From NCBI RefSeq assembly GCF_024518835.1, contig NZ_JANIGO010000003.1, forward strand, positions 434,001-498,000: 64,000 nt of DNA, given 5' to 3'. Position numbers and translations under genes: made by a program. Shown one piece after another: positions 35,423-46,233 of this stretch. Numbering within the stretch: the stretch's first letter is position 1; each line of letters starts with the position of its first letter. Source of the stretch: Limnobacter humi (GTDB lineage: Bacteria > Pseudomonadota > Gammaproteobacteria > Burkholderiales > Burkholderiaceae_B). The notes under the pieces are model-generated. The model was not told the DNA's origin. It was given only the letters and a program-made list of their open reading frames with translations, and ran no database searches.

Positions 35423-36286
35423 TCAGCCCTTGAGCTTCTTGCTGCCAGCCCAATGCTTGGCGAACTGGTAAGCCAATCTACCACTGCGACCGCCGCGATC
35501 GATGGTCCAACGCAGGGCAATCAGGCGCGCCTCGTCATCCAGATGTGCGCCAAAGTGCTCAAGCCACACAGCCACCGCCGCCAAGTATTCATCCTGATTG
35601 AATGGATGAAAGGACACCCAAACGCCAAAACGATCGGACAAGGACACCTTTTCTTCAATGCCCTCCCCGGGCCGCACTTCACCGTTGTCGTGCTGGGTGG
35701 CGAGGTTGTCCTTCATCATCTGCGGCAGCAGGTGGCGACGGTTGGATGTGGCGTAAATCAATACATTGTTGGAGGTGCCCGCGATGGATCCATCCAAAAC
35801 GCTTTTCAGCGCCTTGTAGCCAGGTTCACCTTCTTCGAAAGACAGGTCATCGCAAAACACAATGAATTTTTCTGGACGATCGCTGACCAAATCGACCACA
35901 TCCTGCAGGAACAACAGGTCAGACTTGTCGACCTCAATCAGGCGCAGGCCCTGGGGCGCATAGCGGGTCAACATGGCGCGCACCAGCGAGGATTTTCCGG
36001 TGCCCCGCGCGCCCGTCAGCAACACATTGTTGGCCGGCAAACCCTGCACAAATTGGCGGGTATTGGTGTCCACCTTGGACAGTTGGACATCCACATTTTT
36101 CAGCACACTGGCATCCAGCGGGCTGACGGTGGTCACCGGCTCCAAACGCAACTGACCGGCCCGATGATGCAAGCGGTAAGCCACCGACGCATCCCAGTCG
36201 CTGGGGGCGCGCATGACGCCCTGTTCCAGCGCCTGAGCAATTCGGCTCAGTTGCTCAACCAAGGCTGACAGTTCGGTTTGCTGCAT
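35423..36286 (-). CDS. DUF815 family AAA+ ATPase
   Basis: A 287-residue P-loop ATPase. Walker A G-A-R-G-T-G-K-S-S is at 92-100, the Walker B-like I-V-F-C-D-D-L-S-F near 138-146, an A-T-S-N-R-R sensor-1 region near 177-182, and F-G-V-W-V-S-F near the C-terminal part. This is the DUF815 family, whose cellular role is unknown. It sits between argJ and the Nudix fusion, 13 bases after argJ's reading end. Confidence 0.88.
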   Translation of the reverse strand: MQQTELSALVEQLSRIAQALEQGVMRAPSDWDASVAYRLHHRAGQLRLEPVTTVSPLDASVLKNVDVQLSKVDTNTRQFVQGLPANNVLLTGARGTGKSSLVRAMLTRYAPQGLRLIEVDKSDLLFLQDVVDLVSDRPEKFIVFCDDLSFEEGEPGYKALKSVLDGSIAGTSNNVLIYATSNRRHLLPQMMKDNLATQHDNGEVRPGEGIEEKVSLSDRFGVWVSFHPFNQDEYLAAVAVWLEHFGAHLDDEARLIALRWTIDRGGRSGRLAYQFAKHWAGSKKLKG

Positions 36287-36299
36287 GGTTCAACGGCCT

Positions 36300-37529
36300 T
36301 TAACTGCGATAGTCCGCGTTGATGGACACATAGTCGTGAGAGAAATCGGTGGTCCACACCGTGGTGGAGGCTTGGCCACGACCCAGCTGAACCCGCACGG
36401 TAATCTCGGCTTCATTCATGACAGCCTGCCCCTGTGCTTCCTGATAGGCCGGGTGGCGTCCGCCATCGATGGCCACATGCACATCACCCAGGTACAGCTG
36501 TATTTTGGTTTGATCGAGATCCTCAATGCCGGCATAACCCACCGCAGCCAGAATACGGCCCAGGTTGGGGTCGGACGCGAAGAATGCGGTTTTCACCAAG
36601 GGTGAATGGGCAATCGCGTAGGCCACCTTGGATGCTTCATCCACAGTACCGGCCTGCTCCACGGTGATGGTGATGAATTTGGTCGCGCCTTCGCCATCCC
36701 GCACGATGGCCTGCGCCAGCACAATGGCTTGGGCTTTCAGGGCTTCCAACACCGCTTTGGCCTCTGGTTCATCGCCCGTTTGAATGTTGACTGCGGACGA
36801 CGCACCAGTGGCCACAACGATGAAACTATCGTTGGTTGACGTGTCGCCATCAATGGTAATTCGGTTGAATGACGCATCGGCAATTTCAGTGGTCCAACGG
36901 GACAGCACCGCTTGCGCAATCCGGGCGTCGGTGGCCAAGTAACCCAGCATGGTGGCCATGTTGGGGCGGATCATGCCAGCGCCCTTGGACACACCCGTGA
37001 TGGTGATGGTGCCTGTACCAACCGGCAAGCGGGTGCTGCTGGCCTTGGGCAGGGTGTCTGTGGTCATGATGGCCGTTGCTGCATCCAACCAGCTGGCCTG
37101 ACCCAAACCAGCCACTGCCTGGTCCACCCCCATCAACAAGCGGTCCATGGGCAGGTTTTCAAGAATCACACCGGTTGAAAACACCAACACCTGCTCCGGC
37201 TGAATATTCAGCAAACTGGCCACCTTGGCTGCCGTGGCTTTGGCATCGGCCAAGCCACGCTCACCGGTGCCCGCATTGGCACAACCGGTATTCACCAGCA
37301 AGGCTCGAATGCCCTTGTCTGCTTTCAAATGGGCCTGACAAACCTGCACCGGTGCCGCACAAAACCTGTTCTTGGTAAAGACACCCGCGACACTGGCCCC
37401 TTCAGCCACGCGCATCACCAACACATCCTTGCGGTTGGGCTTGCGAATGTGGGCCATGGCAAAACCAATGTCCAAACCAGCCACGGGGTGCAGCTGCTCA
37501 ATGCTGGGTACAGTCAAATTGACAGGCAT
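36300..37529 (-). CDS. argJ: Bifunctional ornithine acetyltransferase / N-acetylglutamate synthase
   Basis: A 409-residue precursor that self-cleaves before the Thr in N-M-A-T-M-L-G-Y (Thr193 by count) into alpha and beta chains. N-T-G-C-A-N-A-G near 80-87 and D-G-D-T-S-T-N-D near 230 are family hallmarks. It recycles the acetyl group in arginine synthesis in the cytoplasm. The start is preceded by GAGGACATTGAACC. No other arg gene is present here. It lies between secA and the DUF815 ATPase. Confidence 0.95.
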   Translation of the reverse strand: MPVNLTVPSIEQLHPVAGLDIGFAMAHIRKPNRKDVLVMRVAEGASVAGVFTKNRFCAAPVQVCQAHLKADKGIRALLVNTGCANAGTGERGLADAKATAAKVASLLNIQPEQVLVFSTGVILENLPMDRLLMGVDQAVAGLGQASWLDAATAIMTTDTLPKASSTRLPVGTGTITITGVSKGAGMIRPNMATMLGYLATDARIAQAVLSRWTTEIADASFNRITIDGDTSTNDSFIVVATGASSAVNIQTGDEPEAKAVLEALKAQAIVLAQAIVRDGEGATKFITITVEQAGTVDEASKVAYAIAHSPLVKTAFFASDPNLGRILAAVGYAGIEDLDQTKIQLYLGDVHVAIDGGRHPAYQEAQGQAVMNEAEITVRVQLGRGQASTTVWTTDFSHDYVSINADYRS

Positions 37530-37549
37530 GGTTCAATGTCCTCTGTTGA

Positions 37550-40303
37550 TCAGTAGAGCTTGCCGTGGCACTGCTTGAATTTCTTTCCAGACCCGCAAGG
37601 ACAGGGGTCATTGCGGCCCACTTTGTCGCTGACGCGCCGGGGCACGTTTGCCGGCGCAGCGGTTGACTCATCGGCCACCGGTGCCTCTTCCTCACCGGTT
37701 GCGGAGGGGTGCTGGTACTGCACGTTTTCGATGTGTGCTGCCTGCTCTTCCAGGGCCTGCTCAACAGCCTCCACCTGCTCTGCTGACTGCACACGCACGG
37801 TCAGCAGGGTTTTGGCCACTTCATCGCGCACCCGGTTCAACAAAGCACCAAACAGCTCGAAAGCCTCTCGCTTGTATTCCTGTTTCGGATTTTTCTGCGC
37901 ATAGCCCCGCAGGTGTATGCCTTGACGCAAATAATCCAGCGCTGCCAAATGCTCCCGCCAGTGGGTGTCAATGCTTTGCAGCAACAGGGACTTCTCAAAA
38001 CGGCTAAAGCCCTCCTGACCCACCAAGGCCACCTTGGCTGCATAGATGTCATCGGCCATCTGGACAATGCGCTTCAGGAAGTCTTCATCGGACGACTTTG
38101 CATCGGCCTCCAACCATTGGCGCACAGGTGCTTCAATCTGATAATCGGTGAGCAGGTCCTGCTCCAAACCTTCCAGATTCCACTGCTCCTCAACCGACTC
38201 TTCCGGCACATGCATGCGGAATAGGCCCTCCAACGCACCATGGCGCAAGTTGGTCATGGTCTCGGTGATTTCGCTGGATTCCAAAATTTCATTGCGCTGC
38301 GCGTAGATGATTTTTCGCTGCTCGTTGGACACATCATCGTATTCCAGCAATTGCTTGCGGATGTCGAAGTTACGGCCTTCCACTTTGCGCTGCGCCGACT
38401 CAATGGAGCGGGACACGATGCCCGCCTCAATGGCCTCACCCTCCGGCAGTTTCAACCGTTCCATGATGGCGCGCACGCGGTCACCGGCAAAAATGCGCAG
38501 CAGGTTGTCTTCCATCGACAAATAAAAGCGGGAAGAACCTGGGTCACCCTGTCGGCCGGAACGGCCCCGCAACTGGTTGTCGATTCGACGGCTTTCATGG
38601 CGTTCGCAACCGATGATGTGCAAACCGCCCGATGCAAGCACCTGCTCGTTGCGTACCTTCCATTCAGTACGCAGCCTGTCGATGGTGGCGAGCTTGGCCT
38701 GCTCGTCCATCTCGGCATTGTTTTCAACCGCCGTGATTTCTCGCTCTAGATTGCCACCCAGCACGATGTCAGTACCACGGCCAGCCATGTTGGTGGCAAT
38801 GGTGATGGCCTTGGGGCGACCAGCCTGCGCCACAATTTCAGCTTCCCGCTCGTGTTGCTTGGCGTTCAACACATTGTGCGGCAGCTTTTCTTTCTCCAGA
38901 AAGCTCGAAATCAGCTCAGAATTCTCAATCGATGTGGTGCCCACCAATACGGGTTGGCCGCGCTCGTAGCAGTCCTTGATATCCAGCAAAATCGCGTTGT
39001 ACTTTTCGCGAGCGCTTTTGTAAATTTTGTCTTGCGCGTCTTTGCGCTGGACGGGCCGGTGCGTGGGAATAATCACGGTTTCCAGGCCGTAAATGGACTG
39101 GAATTCAAATGCTTCCGTGTCGGCCGTACCGGTCATGCCAGACAGCTTTTTGTACATCCGGAAATAGTTCTGGAACGTGATCGAGGCCAGCGTCTGGTTC
39201 TCGGGCTGAATGCGCGCACCTTCCTTGGCCTCAACCGCCTGGTGCAGGCCATCTGACCAACGGCGACCTGGCATCAAGCGCCCGGTGAACTCGTCCACAA
39301 TAATGACTTCGCCCTGCTGCACCACATAGTGCTGGTCTTTGAAAAACAGGTTGTGCGCCCGCAAGGCCGCCATCAAGTGGTGCATCAGGGAAATATTTGC
39401 GGCATCGTACAGGCTGGCACCTTCCGCCAGCAGGCCCATCTGCCCGAGGATCTGTTCTGATTTTTCATGGCCGGCTTCGGACAGGTGGATCTGATGGCCT
39501 TTTTCATCCACCCAGTAATCGCCCTCTGGCTCCGGTTCTGTGGGCTTGGGCTCTTGGGTCATGCGGGTGAGCATGCCGGGCACGGCATTAAGCTTCAGGT
39601 AAAGCTCAGTGTGGTCATCGGCTTGACCAGAAATGATCAGCGGCGTACGCGCCTCATCGATCAAGATGGAGTCCACCTCGTCAACAATGGCATAGTGCAA
39701 GCCGCGTTGTACTCGCTCGGCGGTGCCATACACCATGTTGTCGCGCAAGTAGTCAAAGCCGAATTCGTTGTTGGTACCGTAAGTGATATCCGCTGCGTAG
39801 GCTGCCTGCTTTTCGTCATGGGGCATGCGTGACAAATTGCACCCCACAGTCAACCCCAGAAACCCGTACAGCTTCCCCATCCATGCGGCGTCGCGTGAGG
39901 CCAGGTAATCGTTCACGGTCACCACGTGAACGCCCTTGCCCTCCAACGCATTCAGATAGGCCGGCAATGTGGCCACCAGGGTTTTGCCCTCACCGGTGCG
40001 CATTTCGGAAATTTTGCCTTCATGCAGGGCAATACCCCCAATCAGCTGCACATCAAAATGCCGCATGCCATACACGCGTTTGCCGGCTTCGCGAACCACC
40101 GCGAATGCTTCTGGCAGCAAGCTGTCCAGCGTGGCCCCTTGGGCCAAACGGTCTTTGAATTCCTGGGTTTTACCCCGCAGCTGCTCATCTGTCAGCGCCG
40201 ACAGCGCGGGCTCCAGCGCGTTGATTTGGACAACAGCTTTGCGATAGGTTTTCAGCAGGCGGTCGTTGCGACTGCCGAAAATCTTCTTCAGGGTTTCAAT
40301 CAT
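37550..40303 (-). CDS. secA: Protein translocase ATPase SecA
   Basis: About 917 residues. The motor domain has R-T-G-E-G-K-T near 103-109, [15 protein letters not shown], and [11 protein letters not shown] Cys-rich SecB-binding zinc tail ends it: [16 protein letters not shown]. It drives preproteins through SecYEG. The ATG at 40303 gives [11 protein letters not shown], close to the family N-terminus; an ATG at 40327 would add eight residues. Neither has a strong ribosome binding site. Confidence 0.97.
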   Translation of the reverse strand: MIETLKKIFGSRNDRLLKTYRKAVVQINALEPALSALTDEQLRGKTQEFKDRLAQGATLDSLLPEAFAVVREAGKRVYGMRHFDVQLIGGIALHEGKISEMRTGEGKTLVATLPAYLNALEGKGVHVVTVNDYLASRDAAWMGKLYGFLGLTVGCNLSRMPHDEKQAAYAADITYGTNNEFGFDYLRDNMVYGTAERVQRGLHYAIVDEVDSILIDEARTPLIISGQADDHTELYLKLNAVPGMLTRMTQEPKPTEPEPEGDYWVDEKGHQIHLSEAGHEKSEQILGQMGLLAEGASLYDAANISLMHHLMAALRAHNLFFKDQHYVVQQGEVIIVDEFTGRLMPGRRWSDGLHQAVEAKEGARIQPENQTLASITFQNYFRMYKKLSGMTGTADTEAFEFQSIYGLETVIIPTHRPVQRKDAQDKIYKSAREKYNAILLDIKDCYERGQPVLVGTTSIENSELISSFLEKEKLPHNVLNAKQHEREAEIVAQAGRPKAITIATNMAGRGTDIVLGGNLEREITAVENNAEMDEQAKLATIDRLRTEWKVRNEQVLASGGLHIIGCERHESRRIDNQLRGRSGRQGDPGSSRFYLSMEDNLLRIFAGDRVRAIMERLKLPEGEAIEAGIVSRSIESAQRKVEGRNFDIRKQLLEYDDVSNEQRKIIYAQRNEILESSEITETMTNLRHGALEGLFRMHVPEESVEEQWNLEGLEQDLLTDYQIEAPVRQWLEADAKSSDEDFLKRIVQMADDIYAAKVALVGQEGFSRFEKSLLLQSIDTHWREHLAALDYLRQGIHLRGYAQKNPKQEYKREAFELFGALLNRVRDEVAKTLLTVRVQSAEQVEAVEQALEEQAAHIENVQYQHPSATGEEEAPVADESTAAPANVPRRVSDKVGRNDPCPCGSGKKFKQCHGKLY

Positions 40304-40414
40304 GATGGTGGTGGCCAATTCGCCCATGTTGGGCGGTGAAGCATAAAACCAATTGGCAGGGGCAAGCCCAAGGCCAATTCCAAAAAATCAGCCTAGAAGT
40401 TTAGCACGCGAAGA

Positions 40415-41392
40415 TTATTCAAGCGGCTTGATGGTGTTATCCGAGAGGATGCCGTTCAGCGCAGTGACAGTGCTGGGACCGGGGCGGGGAAGGCCGTTTT
40501 TGGCGAGGAATTCTTGCGGGTTTTTGGCCACACCGCCAACACGAACCTCAAAGTGCAGGTGCGGTCCAGTGGAGCGGCCAGTATTGCCCACCAGCGCAAT
40601 TTTCTGACCTAAGCGAACAATATCGCCCTGCTTGACAAGCAACTTCGACGCATGCGCATATCGCGTGGTGGTTTTCGAGTCATGTTCGATTTCAATCATG
40701 TTGCCGTAGCCGGGGTGATACGATGCATTGACCACCACGCCAGAGGCTGCAGCCAGGATGGGCGTGCCCACAGGTGCAATAAAGTCAATTCCCTCATGGA
40801 CCGAACGGCGACCAGTGATGGGATCGATTCGCGTGCCGAAATTGCTGACCGCAATCGTGTCGATCAAGGGTGACTCATTGGGAATGCTCTGGATGCGAAC
40901 ACGGGCCGATTGCAGGTCAGCATCGATAATGCTGTACACATCGGCCTGTTTTTCAATTTGCTGGGCCACTTCTTTCAGGGCTGTTTTCACTTCACGAAAA
41001 TTGAGCGACTTTTCGTTGTCTTGCTGCAAACCACCCTGACCGATTTGGGCTGTTTTCAGCAATTTGCTGTCCATGCCGTTGGTTTTCATCAAGCGAGCAC
41101 TGATTGCATCCAGCCTGGCCAGTTGCGCACGCATTTCGGCAATGCGAATGGCCATGGCATCCAGGGGGGTGCTGGTGTCTGCAACCGCGTTGTGCTTTTC
41201 CAGCTGACGCGCGTACACGACCTCCTGAACCACCGGGATGTCCTCTCCGTAGTAGGCTGCCAGAAACAAACCGGCAGCGATGAGCGCCACGGCCGAAAAA
41301 ACCAGCCCGATGACCAACATGGCCAAGTGTGCAGCGCTTATACTGATGGTGCTGATGCGGGAAAAAGGACCCCGCATGAGAATCAACTGCAT
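40415..41392 (-). CDS. M23 family metallopeptidase, membrane-anchored
   Basis: A 325-residue protein. One membrane helix (about residues 23-47), a coiled-coil-like helical region (about 70-165) and a C-terminal LytM/M23 domain with the zinc residues in H-E-G-I-D-F and H-L-H-F-E-V and the phased G-T-R-I-D-P-I-T-G-R-R before them. It should act on peptidoglycan in the periplasm or serve as an amidase activator. The ATG at 41392 follows GAGGAGG closely, which fixes the start. It is divergent from the DciA-like gene. Confidence 0.9.
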   Translation of the reverse strand: MQLILMRGPFSRISTISISAAHLAMLVIGLVFSAVALIAAGLFLAAYYGEDIPVVQEVVYARQLEKHNAVADTSTPLDAMAIRIAEMRAQLARLDAISARLMKTNGMDSKLLKTAQIGQGGLQQDNEKSLNFREVKTALKEVAQQIEKQADVYSIIDADLQSARVRIQSIPNESPLIDTIAVSNFGTRIDPITGRRSVHEGIDFIAPVGTPILAAASGVVVNASYHPGYGNMIEIEHDSKTTTRYAHASKLLVKQGDIVRLGQKIALVGNTGRSTGPHLHFEVRVGGVAKNPQEFLAKNGLPRPGPSTVTALNGILSDNTIKPLE

Positions 41393-41467
41393 GTTTAACC
41401 TCCTCAATTCGCGCGATCACCCCTGAAACTCCCGGGTGAACGTCACGGACTGCAAAGAGAACCCTCG

Positions 41468-41917
41468 GTGAAGCCCAAGCATTCTCATTTTTCTCCACTG
41501 GCCAGCCTGCTCCAACACAGCGCAACAGGTTCTCTGATTGCGCAGGCTGCGCAATCCGGTCAGCTCGAAAAAACGATCAAAGGCTGGCCCGCTTTGCGGG
41601 GTGTTGCCTTCAGTGTGGGACCACTAAAAAATGACCAGCTGAAACTTTTCGTCGGCACCCCTGCGGCCCTGACCCGCTTGAGGCAATCCCTTCCCAGTCT
41701 GATCACACATCTTCAACAGTCGGGATTGAATGTTAATCATATCCAACTGCAAATACAAACAAATCCTTTGGTCTCTAAACAATCCCGCCGACAACCCAAG
41801 CGCGCGGTGTTCACTGATGCGGCACGCAAGGCATGGCTTGATTTAGAAAACAAACTGCCCGATTCACCCGTGAAAGCGGCAACGTCTGCCTTGAACCGGC
41901 ATCACAAGTTCAAGTAA
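41468..41917 (+). CDS. DUF721 / DciA-like protein
   Basis: A 149-residue protein from a GTG. Residues 10-115 match the DUF721 pattern: an early helix with L-x-x-L-L, then V-G-P-L-K-N-D-Q-L-K-L-F-V-G-T-P-A, L-x-x-L-R-Q-S-L-P-S-L-I, and I-Q-L-Q-I. The tail is basic. DciA proteins of this family load the replicative helicase where DnaC is absent; whether this divergent member does so is inferred. It lies between lpxC and secA/M23, a usual place for it. Confidence 0.72.
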   Translation: MKPKHSHFSPLASLLQHSATGSLIAQAAQSGQLEKTIKGWPALRGVAFSVGPLKNDQLKLFVGTPAALTRLRQSLPSLITHLQQSGLNVNHIQLQIQTNPLVSKQSRRQPKRAVFTDAARKAWLDLENKLPDSPVKAATSALNRHHKFK

Positions 41918-41979
41918 AAACTGAAGACTTCGCCGTAAACCCCCAACCATGCGGGTTCATCTTATTGGACAAATGCGCC

Positions 41980-42900
41980 TTATGCAACAGCCCAATCACT
42001 TCGGAACACGGTGGGGGTCTCCCGGATGCTCTCAAAACTCACGACCTCATACGCAGAAGGGTCTTTAATCAGCGCACGAATCAATTGGTTGTTCAAGCCA
42101 TGACCGGAACGAAAAGCCTGGTATTCACCAATGATGGGGTGACCAATCACGTACAGGTCACCAATCGCATCCAGCACCTTGTGTTTCACGAACTCATCGT
42201 CATACCGAAGCCCATCGGCATTCAGAATACGGTATTCATCCATGACGATGGCGTTGTCCAGATTGCCCCCCAAAGCCAGGCCCACATTGCGCAGCATCTC
42301 GACATCCTGGGTGAAACCAAAGGTTCGCGCACGGGCAATATCTTTCGTAAAAGACGTGCTGGCGAAATCAATTTCCAGCATTTGACCAGTTTGATCGATG
42401 GCCGGGTGCCCGAAGTCAATTTCGAAAGTCAGTTTGAAACCGTCATAAGGTTTCAGGCTGGCGTACTTCAAGTTACTGCCCTCCCCCTCACGAACTTCCA
42501 CGGCTTTTTTGACGCGGATAAACTTCTTGAGGGCAGATTGCTCTTCCAGCCCAGCCTGTTGTATTAAAAACACAAAGGAGATCGCACTACCGTCCATGAT
42601 GGGCACCTCAACGGCATCCAAATCAATGTACGCATTGTCCACGCCGAGGCCACACAAGGCCGACATCAGGTGCTCAATCGTGGACACCTTGGCGCCTTCG
42701 CGCTCCAAAGTCGATGCCATGCGGGTATCGCCCACCGCCATGGCATTGACCGGGAAATCCACAGGCACCGGCAGATCGACACGACGAAACACAATGCCGG
42801 TGTTGGCTGGCGCAGGGCGCAGAGTCATGGTGACCCGCTTGCCCGAATGCAAACCGATGCCGGTGGCGCTAAGAACCTGTTTAAGCGTTCGTTGTTTCAC
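41980..42900 (-). CDS. lpxC: UDP-3-O-acyl-N-acetylglucosamine deacetylase
   Basis: A 306-residue zinc deacetylase, the committed step of lipid A synthesis. The N-terminus [15 protein letters not shown] near 14-20, zinc ligands in I-E-H-L-M-S-A-L and [10 protein letters not shown], and the catalytic His in G-H-G-L-N-N are present. It follows ftsZ and a peroxiredoxin gene in the same direction. TACACT on the minus strand (42932-42927) is a possible own -10. Confidence 0.96.
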   Translation of the reverse strand: MKQRTLKQVLSATGIGLHSGKRVTMTLRPAPANTGIVFRRVDLPVPVDFPVNAMAVGDTRMASTLEREGAKVSTIEHLMSALCGLGVDNAYIDLDAVEVPIMDGSAISFVFLIQQAGLEEQSALKKFIRVKKAVEVREGEGSNLKYASLKPYDGFKLTFEIDFGHPAIDQTGQMLEIDFASTSFTKDIARARTFGFTQDVEMLRNVGLALGGNLDNAIVMDEYRILNADGLRYDDEFVKHKVLDAIGDLYVIGHPIIGEYQAFRSGHGLNNQLIRALIKDPSAYEVVSFESIRETPTVFRSDWAVA

Positions 42901-43044
42901 AATGAAATCCTCGTGTTGTACGGCGAAGTGTAACGGCAGGGGGATTTAAACCCAAAGACTTTCATGGAGGTTTCGTTCAAATTGCCGCCTGCCACCGCAC
43001 AACATCTGCCAAAATTTGGCTAAATTCTGGCTTTTTTCAACAAA

Positions 43045-43548
43045 TCACAACTGTGACAGCAGTTTTTCTGCGGTGCTGTTTTCAAACGTTCCGGGTGGAT
43101 CCAGGTTGACCAGTTGAACCACGCCGTCTTTGACCAGCATGGAGTAACGCTGCGATCGAACCCCCATGCCGCGTGTGGTCAAATCGAGCTCCATGCCGAT
43201 TTTGCGGGTAAACTCCGCCGCGCCGTCAGCCAGCATGCGAACTTTTCCGGCCGCCCCCTGTTCTTTGCCCCAAGCGCCCATGACAAATGCATCGTTGACC
43301 GACACACACCAAATTTCGTCAACGCCCCTCTGTCGGAATTCAGCCGCATGCTGAATGAAACCAGGCAGGTGTTTTGCTGAACAGGTGGGTGTGTAGGCAC
43401 CAGGCAAAGCCAGGATGGCCACTGTTTTGCCGGCTGCCTCTTTTTGCACGTCAAAGGCGTTGGGGCCGAGTGAACAGCCGCCGGTTTCTTCGTGGAAAAA
43501 CTCGTAAACGGTGGAACTGGGTAATTTGTCGCCCGCTTGAATGGCCAT
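43045..43548 (-). CDS. Peroxiredoxin, Prx5 type
   Basis: A 167-residue thioredoxin-fold peroxidase. P-G-A-Y-T-P-T-C-S-A-K-H (49-60) carries the peroxidatic Cys56. A later R-S-Q-R-Y-S-M-L supplies the conserved Arg. It reduces peroxides in the cytoplasm. The ATG at 43548 follows AGGAG by nine bases; the frame is open for another 48 codons upstream but without conserved sequence. It sits between ftsZ and lpxC, a placement I recall from other Burkholderiales. Confidence 0.9.
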   Translation of the reverse strand: MAIQAGDKLPSSTVYEFFHEETGGCSLGPNAFDVQKEAAGKTVAILALPGAYTPTCSAKHLPGFIQHAAEFRQRGVDEIWCVSVNDAFVMGAWGKEQGAAGKVRMLADGAAEFTRKIGMELDLTTRGMGVRSQRYSMLVKDGVVQLVNLDPPGTFENSTAEKLLSQL

Positions 43549-43753
43549 GAAAAAAACTCCTGAAAAATTCATTGAAAAACCGGTACGTTGCACATTTCGC
43601 AGAGGGCAGCAGGCCCGCAGTCTTCGGCAAAACCGCGAAAACCGCCTGCTAACAACCCTGCGACGTGGATAGGGCACGGCCGAGGCCCCCACAGGAGCAA
43701 CAGCATGCGCAAACGCCCGGCTTTCAGTCTAAATCAAATTTCAGCGATAGAAA
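43549..43753. other. Intergenic region between ftsZ and the peroxiredoxin gene
   Basis: 205 bases without a supported gene. No intrinsic terminator with a T tract and no convincing promoter were recognised. Confidence 0.4.
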
Positions 43754-44920
43754 TCAGTCTGCTTGACGACGCAAGAATGCGGGAATGTCAAACCGATCCA
43801 TACCACTGTTCTGCAAGGCCTCCACACGGGTTGCTGCGCTTTCCCGCGGATTACGGAATACAGCTGGAATGGATAGGTCCTGATCCGACTGTGCACCCAC
43901 TGCATCGTAAGTGCCAGTGCGGGCGACCGGTACATACTGTTCGTTGCTGACCAACTTGGGCTTGGCAGCCTTGCGGCCAAGGCCCGTCGCAACCACGGTC
44001 ACCCGCAGCTCGTCGCCCATGGATGCGTCATACGCAGTGCCAAAGATCACGGTGGCATCTTCAGCCGCATACGCGCGGATGATGTTCATGACTTCCTTGG
44101 TTTCTTTCAACTTCAAACTGCGGCTTGCCGTGATATTGACCAGCACGCCACGGGCACCCGACAAGTCCACACCTTCCAGCAACGGGGAAGCGATGGCCTG
44201 TTCGGCAGCCTCCCGCGCACGGTCAGGACCTGTGGCGGTGGCGGTGCCCATCATGGCCTTGCCCACTTCAGACATGATGGTTTTCACGTCTTCAAAGTCG
44301 ACGTTCACATTGCCCTCGACGTTGATGATTTCGGCAATGCCGGCGCAGGCATTGTGCAGAACATCATCGGCTGCAATAAAGCAGTCTTCCTGGGTGGCAT
44401 CATCGCCAACCACTTCGAGCAGTTTCTCGTTCAGCACGATGATCAGGCTGTTCACCTTGCTGGACAACTGTTCCAATCCCTCGTCGGCCACTTTGCAACG
44501 CTTGGTGCCCTCAAACTCGAACGGTTTCGTGACCACGGCCACCGTCAAGATGCCCAGTTCTTGAGCGACTTCGGCCACCACAGGCGCTGCACCAGTGCCA
44601 GTACCCCCACCCATGCCTGCGGTGATGAACACCATGTGTGCGCCGCGCAGGGCATCACGAAGGCGGTCTCGATCCTCTTCTGCAGCCTGGCGGCCGGCTT
44701 CGGGTTTGGCACCCGCACCCAGGCCTGTTCGGCCCAACTGAATCAGCACATGGGCACCGGTTTTGGCCAGTGCTTGTGCGTCGGTGTTGGCACAGATGAA
44801 TTCGACACCGCTGACACCCTGGTTGATCATGTGGGCCACTGCGTTGCCACCGGCTCCGCCTACACCCACCACTTTAATGACAGTCCCTTTGGTTTCTGTC
44901 TCGAGAATTTCAAACGACAT
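43754..44920 (-). CDS. ftsZ: Cell division GTPase FtsZ
   Basis: A 388-residue tubulin-like GTPase that forms the Z ring. G-V-G-G-A-G-G-N-A near 19-27, the signature [10 protein letters not shown] at 104-113 and the T7-loop region near N-V-D-F-E-D-V are present. A variable linker leads to the C-terminal peptide [10 protein letters not shown] (377-386), the docking site for FtsA, ZipA and SlmA. It is the last gene of the dcw cluster, 56 bases after ftsA; the gap has AGGAGGC before the ATG. Confidence 0.98.
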   Translation of the reverse strand: MSFEILETETKGTVIKVVGVGGAGGNAVAHMINQGVSGVEFICANTDAQALAKTGAHVLIQLGRTGLGAGAKPEAGRQAAEEDRDRLRDALRGAHMVFITAGMGGGTGTGAAPVVAEVAQELGILTVAVVTKPFEFEGTKRCKVADEGLEQLSSKVNSLIIVLNEKLLEVVGDDATQEDCFIAADDVLHNACAGIAEIINVEGNVNVDFEDVKTIMSEVGKAMMGTATATGPDRAREAAEQAIASPLLEGVDLSGARGVLVNITASRSLKLKETKEVMNIIRAYAAEDATVIFGTAYDASMGDELRVTVVATGLGRKAAKPKLVSNEQYVPVARTGTYDAVGAQSDQDLSIPAVFRNPRESAATRVEALQNSGMDRFDIPAFLRRQAD

Positions 44921-44976
44921 GGTTATTGCCTCCTATCAAAGCGACTTCGCCGAAAAATCAGTTAAAAAAAGAACTC

Positions 44977-46209
44977 TTAAAAATTACCCAAAAACCACTC
45001 TTTCATTTTTTGAACGGTCTGCTTGAAGCCGCCCCCTTGCGAGGCCACACGGCGGCCTCGCAGGTGCTGTGCACGCGCCTCTTGCAACAAGCCCATGGCG
45101 GTTGCAAATCGGGGGGTGCGCACCATGTCGGCCAAACCACCGTCGTATTCCGGCACACCAATGCGCACCGGCTTCATGAAAATGTCTTCACCGAGTTCTG
45201 CAATGCCGGGCATCAGGCTGGTCCCGCCGGTGAGCACCACGCCAGACGACAACAGTTCTTCGTAACCACTTTCACGCAGCACCTGCTGCACCATGAGGAA
45301 CAATTCCTCAACGCGGGGCTCGATGACGGCGGCCAAAGCCTGTTTGGACAAGGTTCGCGTGTCGCGTTCGCCAATGCCCGGTACGTCAATTTTGGCGTGG
45401 GGGTCAGCCAACACCTGCTTGGCCACACCGTTGCGCAATTTGATTTCCTCAGCATCGGGCGTGGGTGTTCGCAAGGCCATCGCAATGTCGTTGGTGATTT
45501 GATCACCCGCAATTGGAATGACAGCGGTGTGGCGAATGGCTCCACCCGTGAACACAGCAATGTCTGTGGTACCGCCACCAATGTCGATCAACACCACACC
45601 CAGCTCTTTCTCGTCCTCGGTTAACACGGCCATGCTGGAGGCCAGTGGCTGCAACATCAGGTCTTGCACTTCAAGCCCGCAGCGGCGTACGCACTTCACA
45701 ATGTTTTGGGCGGCAGACACAGCGCCAGTCACGATGTGCACCCGGGTTTCCAGACGTACACCACTCATGCCCAAAGGCTCACGCACATCCTCCTGACCGT
45801 CGACAATAAACTCCTGCGGCAACACATGCAGAATTTGCTGATCCGTTGGAATATTCACCGCCTTGGCGGTTTCAATCACTCGGGCCACATCGGCCTGTGT
45901 AACCTCACGTTCCTTGATGGCCACCATGCCCGAGGAATTGAAGCTGCGAATGTGGCTTCCGGCAATGCCAGTCAGTACCGTCTTGATCTTGCAGTCCGCC
46001 ATCAGTTCGGCTTCTTCCAGCGCAGCCTGGATGGACTGGACGGTGGCCTCAATATTGACCACCACGCCTTTCTTCAGCCCGCGGGATTCGTGTTGCGCAA
46101 CACCAATCACTTCGAAGCGACCGTCGGACTGCAATTCGGCCACCATGGCCACCACCTTGGACGTACCAATGTCCAACCCCACTATCAAATCTTTTGGCTC
46201 TTTATTCAT
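44977..46209 (-). CDS. ftsA: Cell division protein FtsA
   Basis: A 410-residue actin-fold protein. I-V-G-L-D-I-G-T-S-K near 9-18, the phosphate-2 loop I-D-I-G-G-G-T-T-D, and G-G-T-S-L-M-P-G near 330 are visible. The C-terminal amphipathic helix (M-K-E-W-F-L-G-N-F) is the membrane anchor for the Z ring. The ATG at 46209 is used; a TTG three codons upstream is possible. Confidence 0.96.
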   Translation of the reverse strand: MNKEPKDLIVGLDIGTSKVVAMVAELQSDGRFEVIGVAQHESRGLKKGVVVNIEATVQSIQAALEEAELMADCKIKTVLTGIAGSHIRSFNSSGMVAIKEREVTQADVARVIETAKAVNIPTDQQILHVLPQEFIVDGQEDVREPLGMSGVRLETRVHIVTGAVSAAQNIVKCVRRCGLEVQDLMLQPLASSMAVLTEDEKELGVVLIDIGGGTTDIAVFTGGAIRHTAVIPIAGDQITNDIAMALRTPTPDAEEIKLRNGVAKQVLADPHAKIDVPGIGERDTRTLSKQALAAVIEPRVEELFLMVQQVLRESGYEELLSSGVVLTGGTSLMPGIAELGEDIFMKPVRIGVPEYDGGLADMVRTPRFATAMGLLQEARAQHLRGRRVASQGGGFKQTVQKMKEWFLGNF

Positions 46210-46233
46210 GGCGTGCAAACTCGTTTATCTCTT

